Shown: positions 6,719-15,346 of the stretch, piece after piece | Layout: each line of letters starts with the position of its first letter | How positions within the stretch are numbered: position 1 is the first letter of the stretch | NCBI RefSeq assembly: GCF_000374045.1 | Contig: NZ_KB893326.1 | Span: forward strand, 53,656-89,592 | DNA length: 35,937 nt | From: Segetibacter koreensis DSM 18137 | GTDB lineage: Bacteria > Bacteroidota > Bacteroidia > Chitinophagales > Chitinophagaceae | Direction of reading: 5' to 3' | Program-made: the position numbers and the translations under genes | The notes under the pieces: generated by a model | The model's database searches: none | Seen by the model: the letters and a program-made list of their open reading frames with translations, nothing else | What the model was told of the DNA's origin: nothing

Positions 6719-8098
6719 TTGAAAATAAAACCCCTTTTCTTATTTATTTCCATTATTGTCAGCAGTTGCATCGCAGCGCAGGAAACTGATGTAACCGTAG
6801 GATTTGCCAACGAACTTGGCCCGATGAAAATGGAGCAAATGGGCCTAGGCCAGGGCGGACTGTCTGAAGAGCCTATGCTGGATGGCAGGTTAACAGAAAT
6901 CAGGGCATTACATCCCGGTGTTATCCGGTTATTTGTCAGTGAGTATTATAACGTTCTCTCAAAGCGGGGAAAATACCATTTCAGTTCGCTTGACAGCATG
7001 GTATTGTCAATCATAAAAACAGGAGCCAAGCCACTGATGAGTTTCTGTTTAAAGCCCAAAGTGTTCTTCCCTGTAATCGACCAGGATATAGTAGAGCCGA
7101 ACGATTACAAAGGTTGGGAAGAATTTGTTGCCACTATTGTAAGACATTACCTGCATATGGGTATCGGTATCAAGTATTGGGAGGTTGGAAATGAAGTGGA
7201 CATTGGGGAAGATGGAGGAACCCCTTACCGTTTTAAACCCGAAAGTTATGCCCTCTATTACCAGCATACCGCAGCAGCCATTCTGCGTGCAGATCCACAT
7301 GCACGAGTAGGGGGTCCCGCTTTAGCCTCGTACCAGTCGCCCATTTTGCCAAAACTGCTTAGTGTATGTTCAGCTAATAAATTGCCCCTGCATTTTGTAT
7401 CGTTTCACAATTATAATAATAGTCCCGCCGCTATCAGAATGCAAATTGAATATGTAAAGAACCTGCTGCGAAATTATCCTGATTTGCACCCCGAAACCAT
7501 CATGGATGAATGGAATATTGATTTGTTTAATCCTGTACTTGACCCGAGGTTTCAACCCTGTTACGTAGCTGAAACAATATGGCAAATGAAAGACGTTGGT
7601 TTAGACTGGTCTTGTTATTATCAAATCAGGGACTGGTATGTATCATATGAAACATTTGCGAAGGAATTTTCACGTAATGGCGCAGCATTTATGACCCGTT
7701 GGTGGAACAGGCAAGCGCAATTTAGTGGCCTGATTGACTATCAAAATCAAATTCGTCCCGCCTACTATTCTTTTAAGTTGCTATCCCGGATGGCAGGCAA
7801 CCAATTAAAAGTATCGTCAAATGACAAAGTGCATGGTTTTGCCACACACGATACAAAGTTGCAAATGCATAATCTTATGCTTTGGAATTTTTCAGATACT
7901 GCTGTATTTATTAAGCTCCACCTTGACGACCTTCCTAAGAACATGCGTATTCGCCATATTGTCCTCGATGCGAGCGGGACCGGGCTAGACGAAAATCAGC
8001 GGTTGCGAGCTGACCCATTTATTCACTTAACAAAAGGCAGTCAAGTATTATCATTGAAATTGGAACCGTGGGGTGTACATTACTGGTCCTTTGAATGA
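6719..8098 (+). CDS. GH39-like glycoside hydrolase (beta-xylosidase / iduronidase family), probable lipoprotein
   Basis: The 459-residue protein has a clan GH-A TIM barrel. The acid/base is predicted as Glu159 in YWEVGNEVD, and the nucleophile as Glu264 in MDEWN. The strand with VSFHNYN before the nucleophile and the C-terminal beta-sandwich ending in LEPWGVHYWSF also fit GH39, which cleaves beta-xylosides or related uronides. The start is TTG at 6719: no in-frame ATG precedes the signal sequence, and the next ATG would remove it. VSSC at 14-17 resembles a lipobox, so the enzyme may be lipid-anchored; AAQ at 19-21 would allow ordinary cleavage. It follows the six-hairpin protein on the same strand, and the pair probably acts on one glycan. 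There is no SusC/SusD pair nearby. Confidence 0.8.
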   Translation: MKIKPLFLFISIIVSSCIAAQETDVTVGFANELGPMKMEQMGLGQGGLSEEPMLDGRLTEIRALHPGVIRLFVSEYYNVLSKRGKYHFSSLDSMVLSIIKTGAKPLMSFCLKPKVFFPVIDQDIVEPNDYKGWEEFVATIVRHYLHMGIGIKYWEVGNEVDIGEDGGTPYRFKPESYALYYQHTAAAILRADPHARVGGPALASYQSPILPKLLSVCSANKLPLHFVSFHNYNNSPAAIRMQIEYVKNLLRNYPDLHPETIMDEWNIDLFNPVLDPRFQPCYVAETIWQMKDVGLDWSCYYQIRDWYVSYETFAKEFSRNGAAFMTRWWNRQAQFSGLIDYQNQIRPAYYSFKLLSRMAGNQLKVSSNDKVHGFATHDTKLQMHNLMLWNFSDTAVFIKLHLDDLPKNMRIRHIVLDASGTGLDENQRLRADPFIHLTKGSQVLSLKLEPWGVHYWSFE

Positions 8099-8178
8099 AT
8101 AGAAGTGAGAAAAGGAAAACTCGCAACAATGAAAAAAAATATAATATTAAATGTGATTAAACAATTCCATTACTTCAA

Positions 8179-8763
8179 ATGAAAAATACGATCGTTCGAA
8201 AAAAAATCATAGCAATTTCAGGGAGTACAAGATTACGATCCACAAATCATAGTTTGATAAAAGCTATTTCCGAACTGTATGTCGGGCAGTTGGATGTAGC
8301 AATTTTTAATGGACTTTCAGAATTACCTCATTTTAATCCGGATGACGATACAAGTCAAATTGGAGGTAAAGTCGCTAATTTTAAACAACAATTAAAGCGC
8401 TCTGACGGCATTATTATCTGCACTCCTGAGTACGCTCATGGGGTTCCCGGAACTTTAAAAAATGCAATTGACTGGACTGTTTCTTCATGCGAATTTTCTC
8501 ATAAGCCCACACTTTTGATTACCGCGTCAACTGACGGAAGATATGGGCACAAAGCTTTGTTGGAAACTTTAAAAGTCATCGAAGCAAAAAATATTGACCA
8601 GCTTCAGCTATTAATACAATTTGCTAAGACAAAGATTAATAGCGATAACAAAATCATTGATAATAAAACGCTTGAAGACGTAAAAGAAATTATGAATCGA
8701 TTTATTGAAACAGTTAACGAAACGGCAAGTGAAAATGGATCAGAAATAAGTATTGGCAGGTAA
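8179..8763 (+). CDS. NADPH-dependent FMN reductase family protein
   Basis: The 194-residue protein has a flavodoxin-like fold. The phosphate-binding loop GSTRLRSTNHSLI sits at the N-terminus, and the flavin-binding motif PEYAHGVPGTLKNAIDW in the middle is nearly diagnostic of the NADPH_FMN_red family. These cytoplasmic enzymes pass electrons from NADPH to FMN, quinones, azo compounds or chromate, and the specific acceptor cannot be read from sequence. There is no signal peptide. The last 35 residues are a charged tail beyond the core domain. The gene stands alone, with 81 bp before and 186 bp after it. Confidence 0.87.
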   Translation: MKNTIVRKKIIAISGSTRLRSTNHSLIKAISELYVGQLDVAIFNGLSELPHFNPDDDTSQIGGKVANFKQQLKRSDGIIICTPEYAHGVPGTLKNAIDWTVSSCEFSHKPTLLITASTDGRYGHKALLETLKVIEAKNIDQLQLLIQFAKTKINSDNKIIDNKTLEDVKEIMNRFIETVNETASENGSEISIGR

Positions 8764-8949
8764 TAAGTGGTAAGAAAATAAACTTGCTATTCAGAAAAAA
8801 CAAAGAGTTGAAAGAGCGAGTGGAAGTGTTCGTAAAATAATTTGAACTGGTTGTGCATTTATCAAAAAAATAAACATAATAATTCGTACTTAGCTTTTTA
8901 ACACTTTTATTTTTGTCTTTACTTTTACTTTGCCACAATAATTAGAACT

Positions 8950-9558
8950 ATGAATAGAAACTTTCTGCTTGCTTTTAACGTTGTTTTATTGATTTTAGTT
9001 GGAATATTATTTTATCTGCATTTTTCTTCTGCAAACAAAGCAGACACCACCGCCCCGGTTACTGTTGCTGATTCTGCTCCGACTGCACCCGGCTCTTTTA
9101 AGATCGCATATTTTGATATGGACAGCATAGAGAAAAATTATGATTATCTGAAAGACGTAAAGAACGAACTTAAGACTAAGGAAAATCAATTGAACGGGCA
9201 ATTAAGTGCGCTAAAGAACAGTTATATGAGTAAAGTAACAAAGTTTCAGCAGGAAGCCCAGACCATGACACAGGAAAGACAAGGCGCCATGCAAAAAGAC
9301 CTGATGCAGGAGCAAAAGGTGATACAAAATAAAGAACAAGCTGTCAACGGAGAACTGCAGGATGAATCTTTTAAAAAGATGCAGGACGTAAATAGAACAA
9401 TAGAAGATTTTTTAAAGGACTATAATAAAAACAAAGAATACGCTTACATTCTAGGATATCAGACCGGTACTATTTATTATAAGGATCCGAAGTATGATAT
9501 TACAAGTGCTGTTTTAAAAGGCCTTAACGACAGATATAAAAGTAAAAATAAAGAGTAA
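8950..9558 (+). CDS. OmpH/Skp-family periplasmic chaperone-like protein
   Basis: The 202-residue protein has an N-terminal hydrophobic anchor or signal (about 5-26) and a Thr/Ala/Pro linker. The start of the OmpH domain, KIAYFDMDSIEKNYDYLKD, is followed by a long Gln/Glu/Lys-rich helical hairpin (about 70-165) with heptad-like spacing. The C-terminal YILGYQTGTIYYKDPKYDIT matches the end of the Skp/OmpH domain. Skp-type proteins hold unfolded outer-membrane proteins in the periplasm. In most genomes skp lies beside bamA, but here it is isolated, so this may be a lineage-specific paralogue. The gene is closed by a strong terminator 32 bp downstream. Confidence 0.85.
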   Translation: MNRNFLLAFNVVLLILVGILFYLHFSSANKADTTAPVTVADSAPTAPGSFKIAYFDMDSIEKNYDYLKDVKNELKTKENQLNGQLSALKNSYMSKVTKFQQEAQTMTQERQGAMQKDLMQEQKVIQNKEQAVNGELQDESFKKMQDVNRTIEDFLKDYNKNKEYAYILGYQTGTIYYKDPKYDITSAVLKGLNDRYKSKNKE

Positions 9559-9589
9559 TCTTAAAAATAGTCTTTAAGTTTCTTTTCTT

Positions 9590-9620
9590 ATCCTGCCTTT
9601 AAAAAGACAGGATTTTTTTT
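9590..9620 (+). terminator. Intrinsic terminator after the OmpH-like gene
   Basis: ATCCTG at 9589-9594 pairs with CAGGAT at 9607-9612, the TTT/AAA positions inside can extend the stem, and a run of eight T follows directly. Confidence 0.8.
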
Positions 9621-9759
9621 GTCTTATATAACCTTTGGTGAGGAAAATGAGTATGTAAGAATCAATAATTATAGTATGAAAATTGATTTTTTATAATTGT
9701 CGTAATGGTATTCCTATTTATTTCATTTCTTTGAAGGGCTCAAAACATCAATTGGAAAT

Positions 9760-10749
9760 ATGCACGATTTTGATAAATTATTTGATGAGTTTTCTAAAAC
9801 TAAAGTAGCTGTCGTTGGTGATATAATGTTAGATACGTACTGGTGGGGAAACGTAGATAGAATATCTCCTGAAGCACCTGTGCCGGTTGTTGTTTTAGAT
9901 GAAAAAGAACTGAGAATTGGCGGAGCCGGAAATGTAGCGCTCAATACAGTAGCATTAGGTGCGCGCACTGTTTTATTTTCGGTAATAGGACATGACGATG
10001 ACGGAAGAACGTTACTCAATTTGTTGAAAAGGAATAATATACATACAGCGAATATAGTTGTTAGCGATGACCGGATTACTACCAATAAAACCCGCATAAT
10101 CAGTCGGAATCAGCATATGCTTAGGCTCGATGCTGAAATGACTAAAGATATTAATGAGAGTGAGCAACTGCTGTTATTAAATGCATTTACCGAGTTTATT
10201 GAATCGGAAAAACCATCAGTTGTGATTTTTGAAGATTATAACAAAGGTGTGCTAACAGCAGAAGTGAACCAGAAAATGATTGACATCTGTAAGGAGAACA
10301 ATATAGTAACAACTGTTGATCCTAAACGGAAAAATTTTTTTTCTTATAAAGGTGTTACCATATTTAAACCAAACTTAAAAGAGGTAAAAGATGGACTGAA
10401 TGTGTTGATCGATGATGTAAATGAAATTTTTCTAAACGATGTTCACCAGCAGTTGGAAAACAGGTTGAACCATTCCATTTCTTTAATTACACTTTCTGAA
10501 AAAGGGATTTTTTACCAGGATGAAAATCATTTCAAAATAATTCCCACCCATATCAGAAGCATAGCGGATGTAAGTGGGGCAGGAGATACCGTAATAGCCG
10601 TTGCTTCTTTGGTATATGCTATAACAAAAGACATTCATTTATCTGCTGCCATAGCAAACATAGCCGGAGGGCTGGTGTGTGAAGAAGTTGGTACAGTTGC
10701 TATAAATAAAGATAAACTCTTAAAGGAATGTTGTGAATTATTGGGCTGA
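9760..10749 (+). CDS. rfaE1: PfkB-family sugar kinase, D-glycero-D-manno-heptose-7-phosphate kinase type
   Basis: The 329-residue cytoplasmic kinase matches the RfaE/HldE kinase domain. GDIMLDTYWWGNVDRISPEAPVP at about 20-42 is characteristic of this branch rather than of ribokinase or fructokinase. The ribokinase substrate motif is GGAGNVALN at about 54, and the ATP/anion-hole motif is DVSGAGDT with catalytic base Asp276. The family phosphorylates heptose-7-phosphate at O1 on the way to ADP-heptose for lipopolysaccharide core. The adenylyltransferase domain of fused HldE is absent, so the next step must come from a gene elsewhere. No other LPS gene is nearby. The exact sugar is inferred from the family. 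Confidence 0.83.
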   Translation: MHDFDKLFDEFSKTKVAVVGDIMLDTYWWGNVDRISPEAPVPVVVLDEKELRIGGAGNVALNTVALGARTVLFSVIGHDDDGRTLLNLLKRNNIHTANIVVSDDRITTNKTRIISRNQHMLRLDAEMTKDINESEQLLLLNAFTEFIESEKPSVVIFEDYNKGVLTAEVNQKMIDICKENNIVTTVDPKRKNFFSYKGVTIFKPNLKEVKDGLNVLIDDVNEIFLNDVHQQLENRLNHSISLITLSEKGIFYQDENHFKIIPTHIRSIADVSGAGDTVIAVASLVYAITKDIHLSAAIANIAGGLVCEEVGTVAINKDKLLKECCELLG

Positions 10750-10798
10750 TGCGCCATAAATTCGTTGTTCTTGCAGCAGCATTATTTAAAATTCTTAT

Positions 10799-10818
10799 TT
10801 CGTTACTTCGATAACGAA
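10799..10818. promoter_or_regulatory. Perfect 7-bp inverted repeat upstream of the asparaginase gene
   Basis: TTCGTTA (10799-10805) and TAACGAA (10812-10818) are separated by 6 bp. It sits 40 bp before the start codon, and TAATTTAG, a near match to the -7 promoter consensus, lies just downstream of it. An operator is possible; a simple hairpin is equally possible. Confidence 0.3.
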
Positions 10819-10857
10819 CATTTTATTCTCTTAATTTAGATACCAAATCAGATTTTT

Positions 10858-11802
10858 ATGCAAAGAATTACGATGGTTATTCATGGAGGAGCAGGTACCA
10901 TCAATAGAGAAGATTTGACACCTGAGTTGGAGGCGGCTTATTTGCAAGGTTTACAAGATGCATTAGATGGGGGGTATGCGGTGCTTCAGGAAGGAGGTTC
11001 TGCCGTGAATGCTGTAAAAGCTGCTGCTGTAATACTTGAAGACAATCTTCTCTTCAATGCAGGAAGAGGTTCTGTCTTTACTAAAAAGGGTTTACAGGAG
11101 ATGGATGCCGCAATAATGGATGGTGAAACGCTCGAGGCGGGGGCAGTTGCTGGAGTAAGAAATGTACGCAATCCTGTTGAGTTGGCTACAGAAGTTTTAC
11201 GCAACAGCGATCATGTTTTTTTAAGTGGTAAGGGAGCAAATGATTTTGCAATTAAGCAAGGTGTAAAGCTTGAACCTGATGAATACTTTTTCTCCCAATT
11301 CAGGTATGACCAGTGGAAGGCAGTGCGCGATTCTGATAATTATAATTTAGATCATACTGTGCAGGATTTAAATGAATTTAAAGAAAAGAAATTTGGTACT
11401 ATAGGAGCTGTGGCATGTGACCAAAGCGGTAATGTCGCTGCTGCCACAAGCACTGGAGGCATGACTAATAAAAAATATGGCAGAATCGGTGATACTCCAC
11501 TTATAGGGTGTGGAACTTATGCCAACAATAATACCTGTGCAATAAGTTGCACTGGTCACGGTGAAGTTTTTATACGTGCAGTTGCGGCTTATGACGTAAG
11601 TGCTCTTATTGAATATAAAGATCTTTCACTTGCAGACGCGTGTAATGAAGTTGTGTTAAACAAGCTTGTAAAAATGCAAGGTGAAGGCGGATTAATAGGA
11701 GTAGACAGCAAAGGAACTTTTGCCCTGGTTTTTAATAGTGCCGGTATGTATCGTGGAGTTAAAAGCAGCGACGGCACCAACGAAACCGCCATTTATAAAT
11801 AA
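10858..11802 (+). CDS. iaaA: Isoaspartyl peptidase / L-asparaginase (Ntn hydrolase, plant-type)
   Basis: The 314-residue protein begins VIHGGAG, the usual opening of the family, and has NAGRGSVFT and MDAAIMDG in the alpha subunit. Autoproteolysis is expected before Thr181 in KKFGTIGAVA, which becomes the N-terminal nucleophile of the beta subunit. The conserved STGGMTNK and CGTYANN (substrate pocket) and CTGHGE follow. The enzyme removes isoaspartyl residues from dipeptides and hydrolyses asparagine. There is no signal peptide here, so it is probably cytoplasmic, whereas some relatives are periplasmic. It is monocistronic. Confidence 0.9.
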   Translation: MQRITMVIHGGAGTINREDLTPELEAAYLQGLQDALDGGYAVLQEGGSAVNAVKAAAVILEDNLLFNAGRGSVFTKKGLQEMDAAIMDGETLEAGAVAGVRNVRNPVELATEVLRNSDHVFLSGKGANDFAIKQGVKLEPDEYFFSQFRYDQWKAVRDSDNYNLDHTVQDLNEFKEKKFGTIGAVACDQSGNVAAATSTGGMTNKKYGRIGDTPLIGCGTYANNNTCAISCTGHGEVFIRAVAAYDVSALIEYKDLSLADACNEVVLNKLVKMQGEGGLIGVDSKGTFALVFNSAGMYRGVKSSDGTNETAIYK

Positions 11803-11863
11803 TTATTAACAAGTTGGTGATAAATCCTGAGGTCTTTTATAAAAACCCTCACAATACATGGCA

Positions 11864-11871
11864 TAATTTTG
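11864..11871 (+). promoter_or_regulatory. -7 promoter element of the 38-residue membrane protein gene
   Basis: TAATTTTG fits TAnnTTTG exactly and lies 35 bp before the small ORF start. No clear TTG was seen at -33. Confidence 0.5.
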
Positions 11872-11906
11872 TCAGATGAAATTATTAGTCATTAATCTAA
11901 AATTTT

Positions 11907-12023
11907 ATGGAAATAATCGCATTGTTAGCCGTACTGCTGTTTGCATCATCTCTTTTCATGATTGCATACGTTGTTATTACTAATTACTATGCCGCAAAAA
12001 AAATTAATAAGGAGCTGGAATAA
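11907..12023 (+). CDS. 38-residue single-pass membrane protein
   Basis: ATG at 11907 to TAA at 12021-12023 encodes MEIIALLAVLLFASSLFMIA, then YVVITNYYAAKKINKELE. Residues 3-25 form one strong transmembrane helix, followed by a basic/amphipathic tail of 13 residues with a positive-inside orientation. A consensus -7 promoter lies upstream and nothing overlaps it, which supports a real small gene. I do not recognise a family. It may be a small regulator or subunit of a membrane complex, but nothing in the sequence says which. The RND operon ends convergently 127 bp downstream. Confidence 0.6.
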   Translation: MEIIALLAVLLFASSLFMIAYVVITNYYAAKKINKELE

Positions 12024-12149
12024 AATGAGGAGCCGCCGTCGTTAAAAAAATAATTAATAGTTATTTTCTTATTAACCTTTTTTATTGCAAGTGTGTAATA
12101 AAGGTCATAATTACAAAAATTATAGTCGTCTATGTAAATTTTTCACGCT

Positions 12150-15100
12150 TTAATTTTCTGACACAGCTACCGCTATTCTCTTTTTCTTATGTATTATTCT
12201 TAACACCGTCGGCAATACAACCAACAACAATGGCAGTGCTATTATAAACCCTCCTATAACTGCTATTGCTAAAGGTTGATGCAATTGTGCACCTGTTCCT
12301 ATGCCCAAGGCGAGAGGCAACAGCGCAATAATAGCACCTAGTGCCGTCATTAACTTGGGTCGAAGTCGCGTAGATATGGAATAAATAACAGAGTCGTCCA
12401 CGCTCTGAGTTTGTAACGCTTCCCGGAATTGTAAGAAGGTAAAAATGGCATTCTCGCCAATAATTCCTACAATCATTATAAGCCCTGTATAGCTTCCTAC
12501 ATTTAGTGCTGTGCCAGTTAGGTATAAGGCAAGATAGCTTCCTGAGATACCTAAAACCGCAATTACTATTATTGCCAAAGCTGCCAGGAAATCTTTAAAC
12601 AAGAAAAGTATAACACCAAATACCAGCAGGCTCGACGTAACCAGAATAATAAGTAACTCATGAAAAGACTTTTGCTGATCTGCATACTCTCCACCATACT
12701 CTATATGATAACCCCGGGGTAAAGTTACCTGAGAAGAAATTTGTTGTTGTATGTCTTTAATTGTGCTGCCTAAATCCCTGTTTTCAAGCCTGGCAGTAAT
12801 TACTCCCATCGATTGCAGGTTTTCCCTTTGAATTTCCGCATCGCCTGCATTTAGTTGTATTGAAGCAAGATCGGTTATTGATTTCAATCTTCCTGATGGT
12901 AAGAATATCTGGAGGTTTTTTATTCCTTGTACACTTTGTTCCCGACTGCCGGGGTATAATAATCTTACGGTTGATAATTGCTCTTTTTCTAAAATATTTC
13001 CTACAACTGTGCCTTGAAGTGATAGTTGAACCTGTGATTGAAAAGCTGCCGCTGTTAATCCAAATTGTGCCAACTTACCATTATCAGGAATAATACTTAC
13101 CGAAGGGCCGGCGATCACAATTCCGTTGAATACATCTGCTGTACCCTGCACCTTTTCTACGATACCCGCAATCTTCTTTGAATAATCCTCCAGCATATTT
13201 CTATTATCACCAAATATTTTTATTTCTACCGGTTGCACTGAAGTCATTAAGTCGCCCAACATATCGCCAATTACCTGCCCAAAGTCGATAACTAATGCAG
13301 GTTGCGACATTTCTATTTTCTTTCTGATTTCTGCAATCACATCTTCCGTTGTTCTGTCTCTATTCTTTTTTAATTGTATGAGATAGTCTCCGCGGTTTGG
13401 CTCTGTTATAAAAAATCCCATCTGCGTTCCGGTTCTTCTTGAGTAAGCTTTAACCTCTGGTGTTGAAGTAATAATCTTTTCAACTTCACGAAGTATTCTG
13501 TCTGTCTCTGCCAGGGAGGTTCCGGGCGGCGAACTATAATCCAATACAATACTGCCTTCATCCATTTCTGGTAAAAAGCCTGTTTGTAACCGGGGAAGTA
13601 TTAAATAGATACTAACAGCAAGCGCTGCCATTATTATAATACTTATCCAGGGTTTATGTATGAAGACGGACACCCACTTCTGCTTTTTTAACTCAACGGG
13701 TTTGTGCTGTCTTTTTATTGAAGTATTATTTTTATTACTAGTTAGCACCAGGTAAATAACGGGAAGTAAGATCCAGGTTACAAAGAAGGAGCAAACCAAA
13801 GTAATAATCATAGTATTGGTTAATACTTTGAAATAAGCACCGGCGACGCCGCTCATCATTTCGAAGGGAATAAAAATAACAATAGTGCTGACCGATGATC
13901 CAATCATAGCGGGAAACAGGTAATGAATAGCTTTTTGCAAAACAATTCTTGTAGGTTCATCAGGATGTTCTTCATGAGATCTGTGAATCTGCTCAACAAT
14001 AACGATGGCATCATCTATGATTAAGCCTATAGCTGCTGCAACAGCACCCAGGGTCATTATATTTAAAGAGTACCCAAAAGAATATATACCAATAAGTGAA
14101 AGGCATATGGTAACAGGTATCGTGAGCAATATGGTTGTGCTTGCCTTTACTGACCTAAGAAAAATGATGGCTACAATTATGGCGAGCAACAAACCGACCC
14201 ATAGGCTATCGGTAACGCTTTTAACCGAATCATTTACGAAATCTGCCTGCACATAATACGGTTTTATGCTAATCCCCTGGGGCAAAATTTTCTTCAGCTC
14301 TTCCACCTTGCCTTGCATTTGGTTCGATATTTCAATAAGATTGGCATTAGGTTGTTTTATTACTGCCACCAGCAATCCTTCCCGCCCGTTCGCATTAATC
14401 TTTGTATATTCTACAGCTTCATTAATCTTTACATCAGCAATATCTTTCAACTGAACAATCCTATTGCCGTTATTAGCTACTATAACCTTTTGTAATTCAT
14501 TGAGAGAGTGAACAGTTGCATCAGTAACGGTCAAATAAAGCAGCCTGTAATCAGATAAATAACCATTAGATTGAATAAAATTTGTTTGATTAAGCGCATT
14601 GGTTAAAGCTTCAGGTGTAATGGAAAGTGTACTCATTTTTTGAGTATTAAGCGTAAGCCAATACTCCTTTTGTTTTCCCCCAATAATACGTACTTCGGCT
14701 ACACCCGCTACCTGCGATAAGAAAGGCTTCACGGTATACAGTGCGACCTGTTTCATATCGATTGGTGTTTGACTGCTGCTATTACTTTCGAGGCTATAAC
14801 CAATTACAGGAAGAATAGACGGATTCATTTTTTCTACTGAAATTTGTACGCCTGGAGGCAAGTCGTTTTGTATCTCCGCAATCTTCGATTCTATCCTTTG
14901 CTGACTTAGGTCAATATTGGCATCCCAATTTAGAAAAGCAGAAATTTCACAACTCCCGCGGCTGGTAATGCTTCTTACATCTGCAAGGTCAGGTATTTGT
15001 TTGATTGCGTTTTCTAACGGTTTTGTAACCGTAACCATCATTTTATTTACGGGCTGCAGCCCTGCGTCAGCAATAACTTTTATTTTTGGAAAAGTTATTT

Positions 15101-15209
15101 CCGGAAATAATGAGGTTTGCAGTTTGGTATATGCAAACACTCCGCCGGCTATTATCATTATGATAACAACAATGAGAGGATTTTTATATGATATAAAGAA
15201 GTTTTTCAT
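12150..15209 (-). CDS. RND efflux pump inner-membrane permease (HAE1-like)
   Basis: The 1019-residue protein has the AcrB/MdtB-type layout: TM1 at 10-30, a periplasmic porter and docking domain, a TM block at about 340-490, a second TM1-like helix at about 520, a second periplasmic half and a final TM block. Proton relay residues are Asp399 and Asp400 in GLIIDDAIVIVE within TM4; the DD pair favours the HAE1 drug/solute branch over heavy-metal pumps. The opening TSLFPEI and the G-x-x-x-D motifs fit. It is the last gene of a three-gene minus-strand operon with an adaptor and a TolC protein. The substrate is unknown. The protein is slightly shorter than typical 1040-1050-residue members. Confidence 0.92.
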   Translation of the reverse strand: MKNFFISYKNPLIVVIIMIIAGGVFAYTKLQTSLFPEITFPKIKVIADAGLQPVNKMMVTVTKPLENAIKQIPDLADVRSITSRGSCEISAFLNWDANIDLSQQRIESKIAEIQNDLPPGVQISVEKMNPSILPVIGYSLESNSSSQTPIDMKQVALYTVKPFLSQVAGVAEVRIIGGKQKEYWLTLNTQKMSTLSITPEALTNALNQTNFIQSNGYLSDYRLLYLTVTDATVHSLNELQKVIVANNGNRIVQLKDIADVKINEAVEYTKINANGREGLLVAVIKQPNANLIEISNQMQGKVEELKKILPQGISIKPYYVQADFVNDSVKSVTDSLWVGLLLAIIVAIIFLRSVKASTTILLTIPVTICLSLIGIYSFGYSLNIMTLGAVAAAIGLIIDDAIVIVEQIHRSHEEHPDEPTRIVLQKAIHYLFPAMIGSSVSTIVIFIPFEMMSGVAGAYFKVLTNTMIITLVCSFFVTWILLPVIYLVLTSNKNNTSIKRQHKPVELKKQKWVSVFIHKPWISIIIMAALAVSIYLILPRLQTGFLPEMDEGSIVLDYSSPPGTSLAETDRILREVEKIITSTPEVKAYSRRTGTQMGFFITEPNRGDYLIQLKKNRDRTTEDVIAEIRKKIEMSQPALVIDFGQVIGDMLGDLMTSVQPVEIKIFGDNRNMLEDYSKKIAGIVEKVQGTADVFNGIVIAGPSVSIIPDNGKLAQFGLTAAAFQSQVQLSLQGTVVGNILEKEQLSTVRLLYPGSREQSVQGIKNLQIFLPSGRLKSITDLASIQLNAGDAEIQRENLQSMGVITARLENRDLGSTIKDIQQQISSQVTLPRGYHIEYGGEYADQQKSFHELLIILVTSSLLVFGVILFLFKDFLAALAIIVIAVLGISGSYLALYLTGTALNVGSYTGLIMIVGIIGENAIFTFLQFREALQTQSVDDSVIYSISTRLRPKLMTALGAIIALLPLALGIGTGAQLHQPLAIAVIGGFIIALPLLLVVLPTVLRIIHKKKRIAVAVSEN

Positions 15210-15346
15210 TTTTTAAAAAGATAAGAGGTGGAAGAGATCAGATAGCAGTAAAAAATTAAAAAAGCTTTACTACTTCTACATCTATCCTCTGTCATGCAAC
15301 AACGGTCGACTCTTTCCCGAGGTTAGCTAACAACCGTCGACTTATT

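Noticed and set aside
15300-15342. Near-direct repeat CAACGGTCGACT / CAACCGTCGACT between adaptor and pump genes
   Set aside because: Twelve-bp words with one mismatch at a 31-bp distance, partly because GTCGAC is self-complementary; no support for function.
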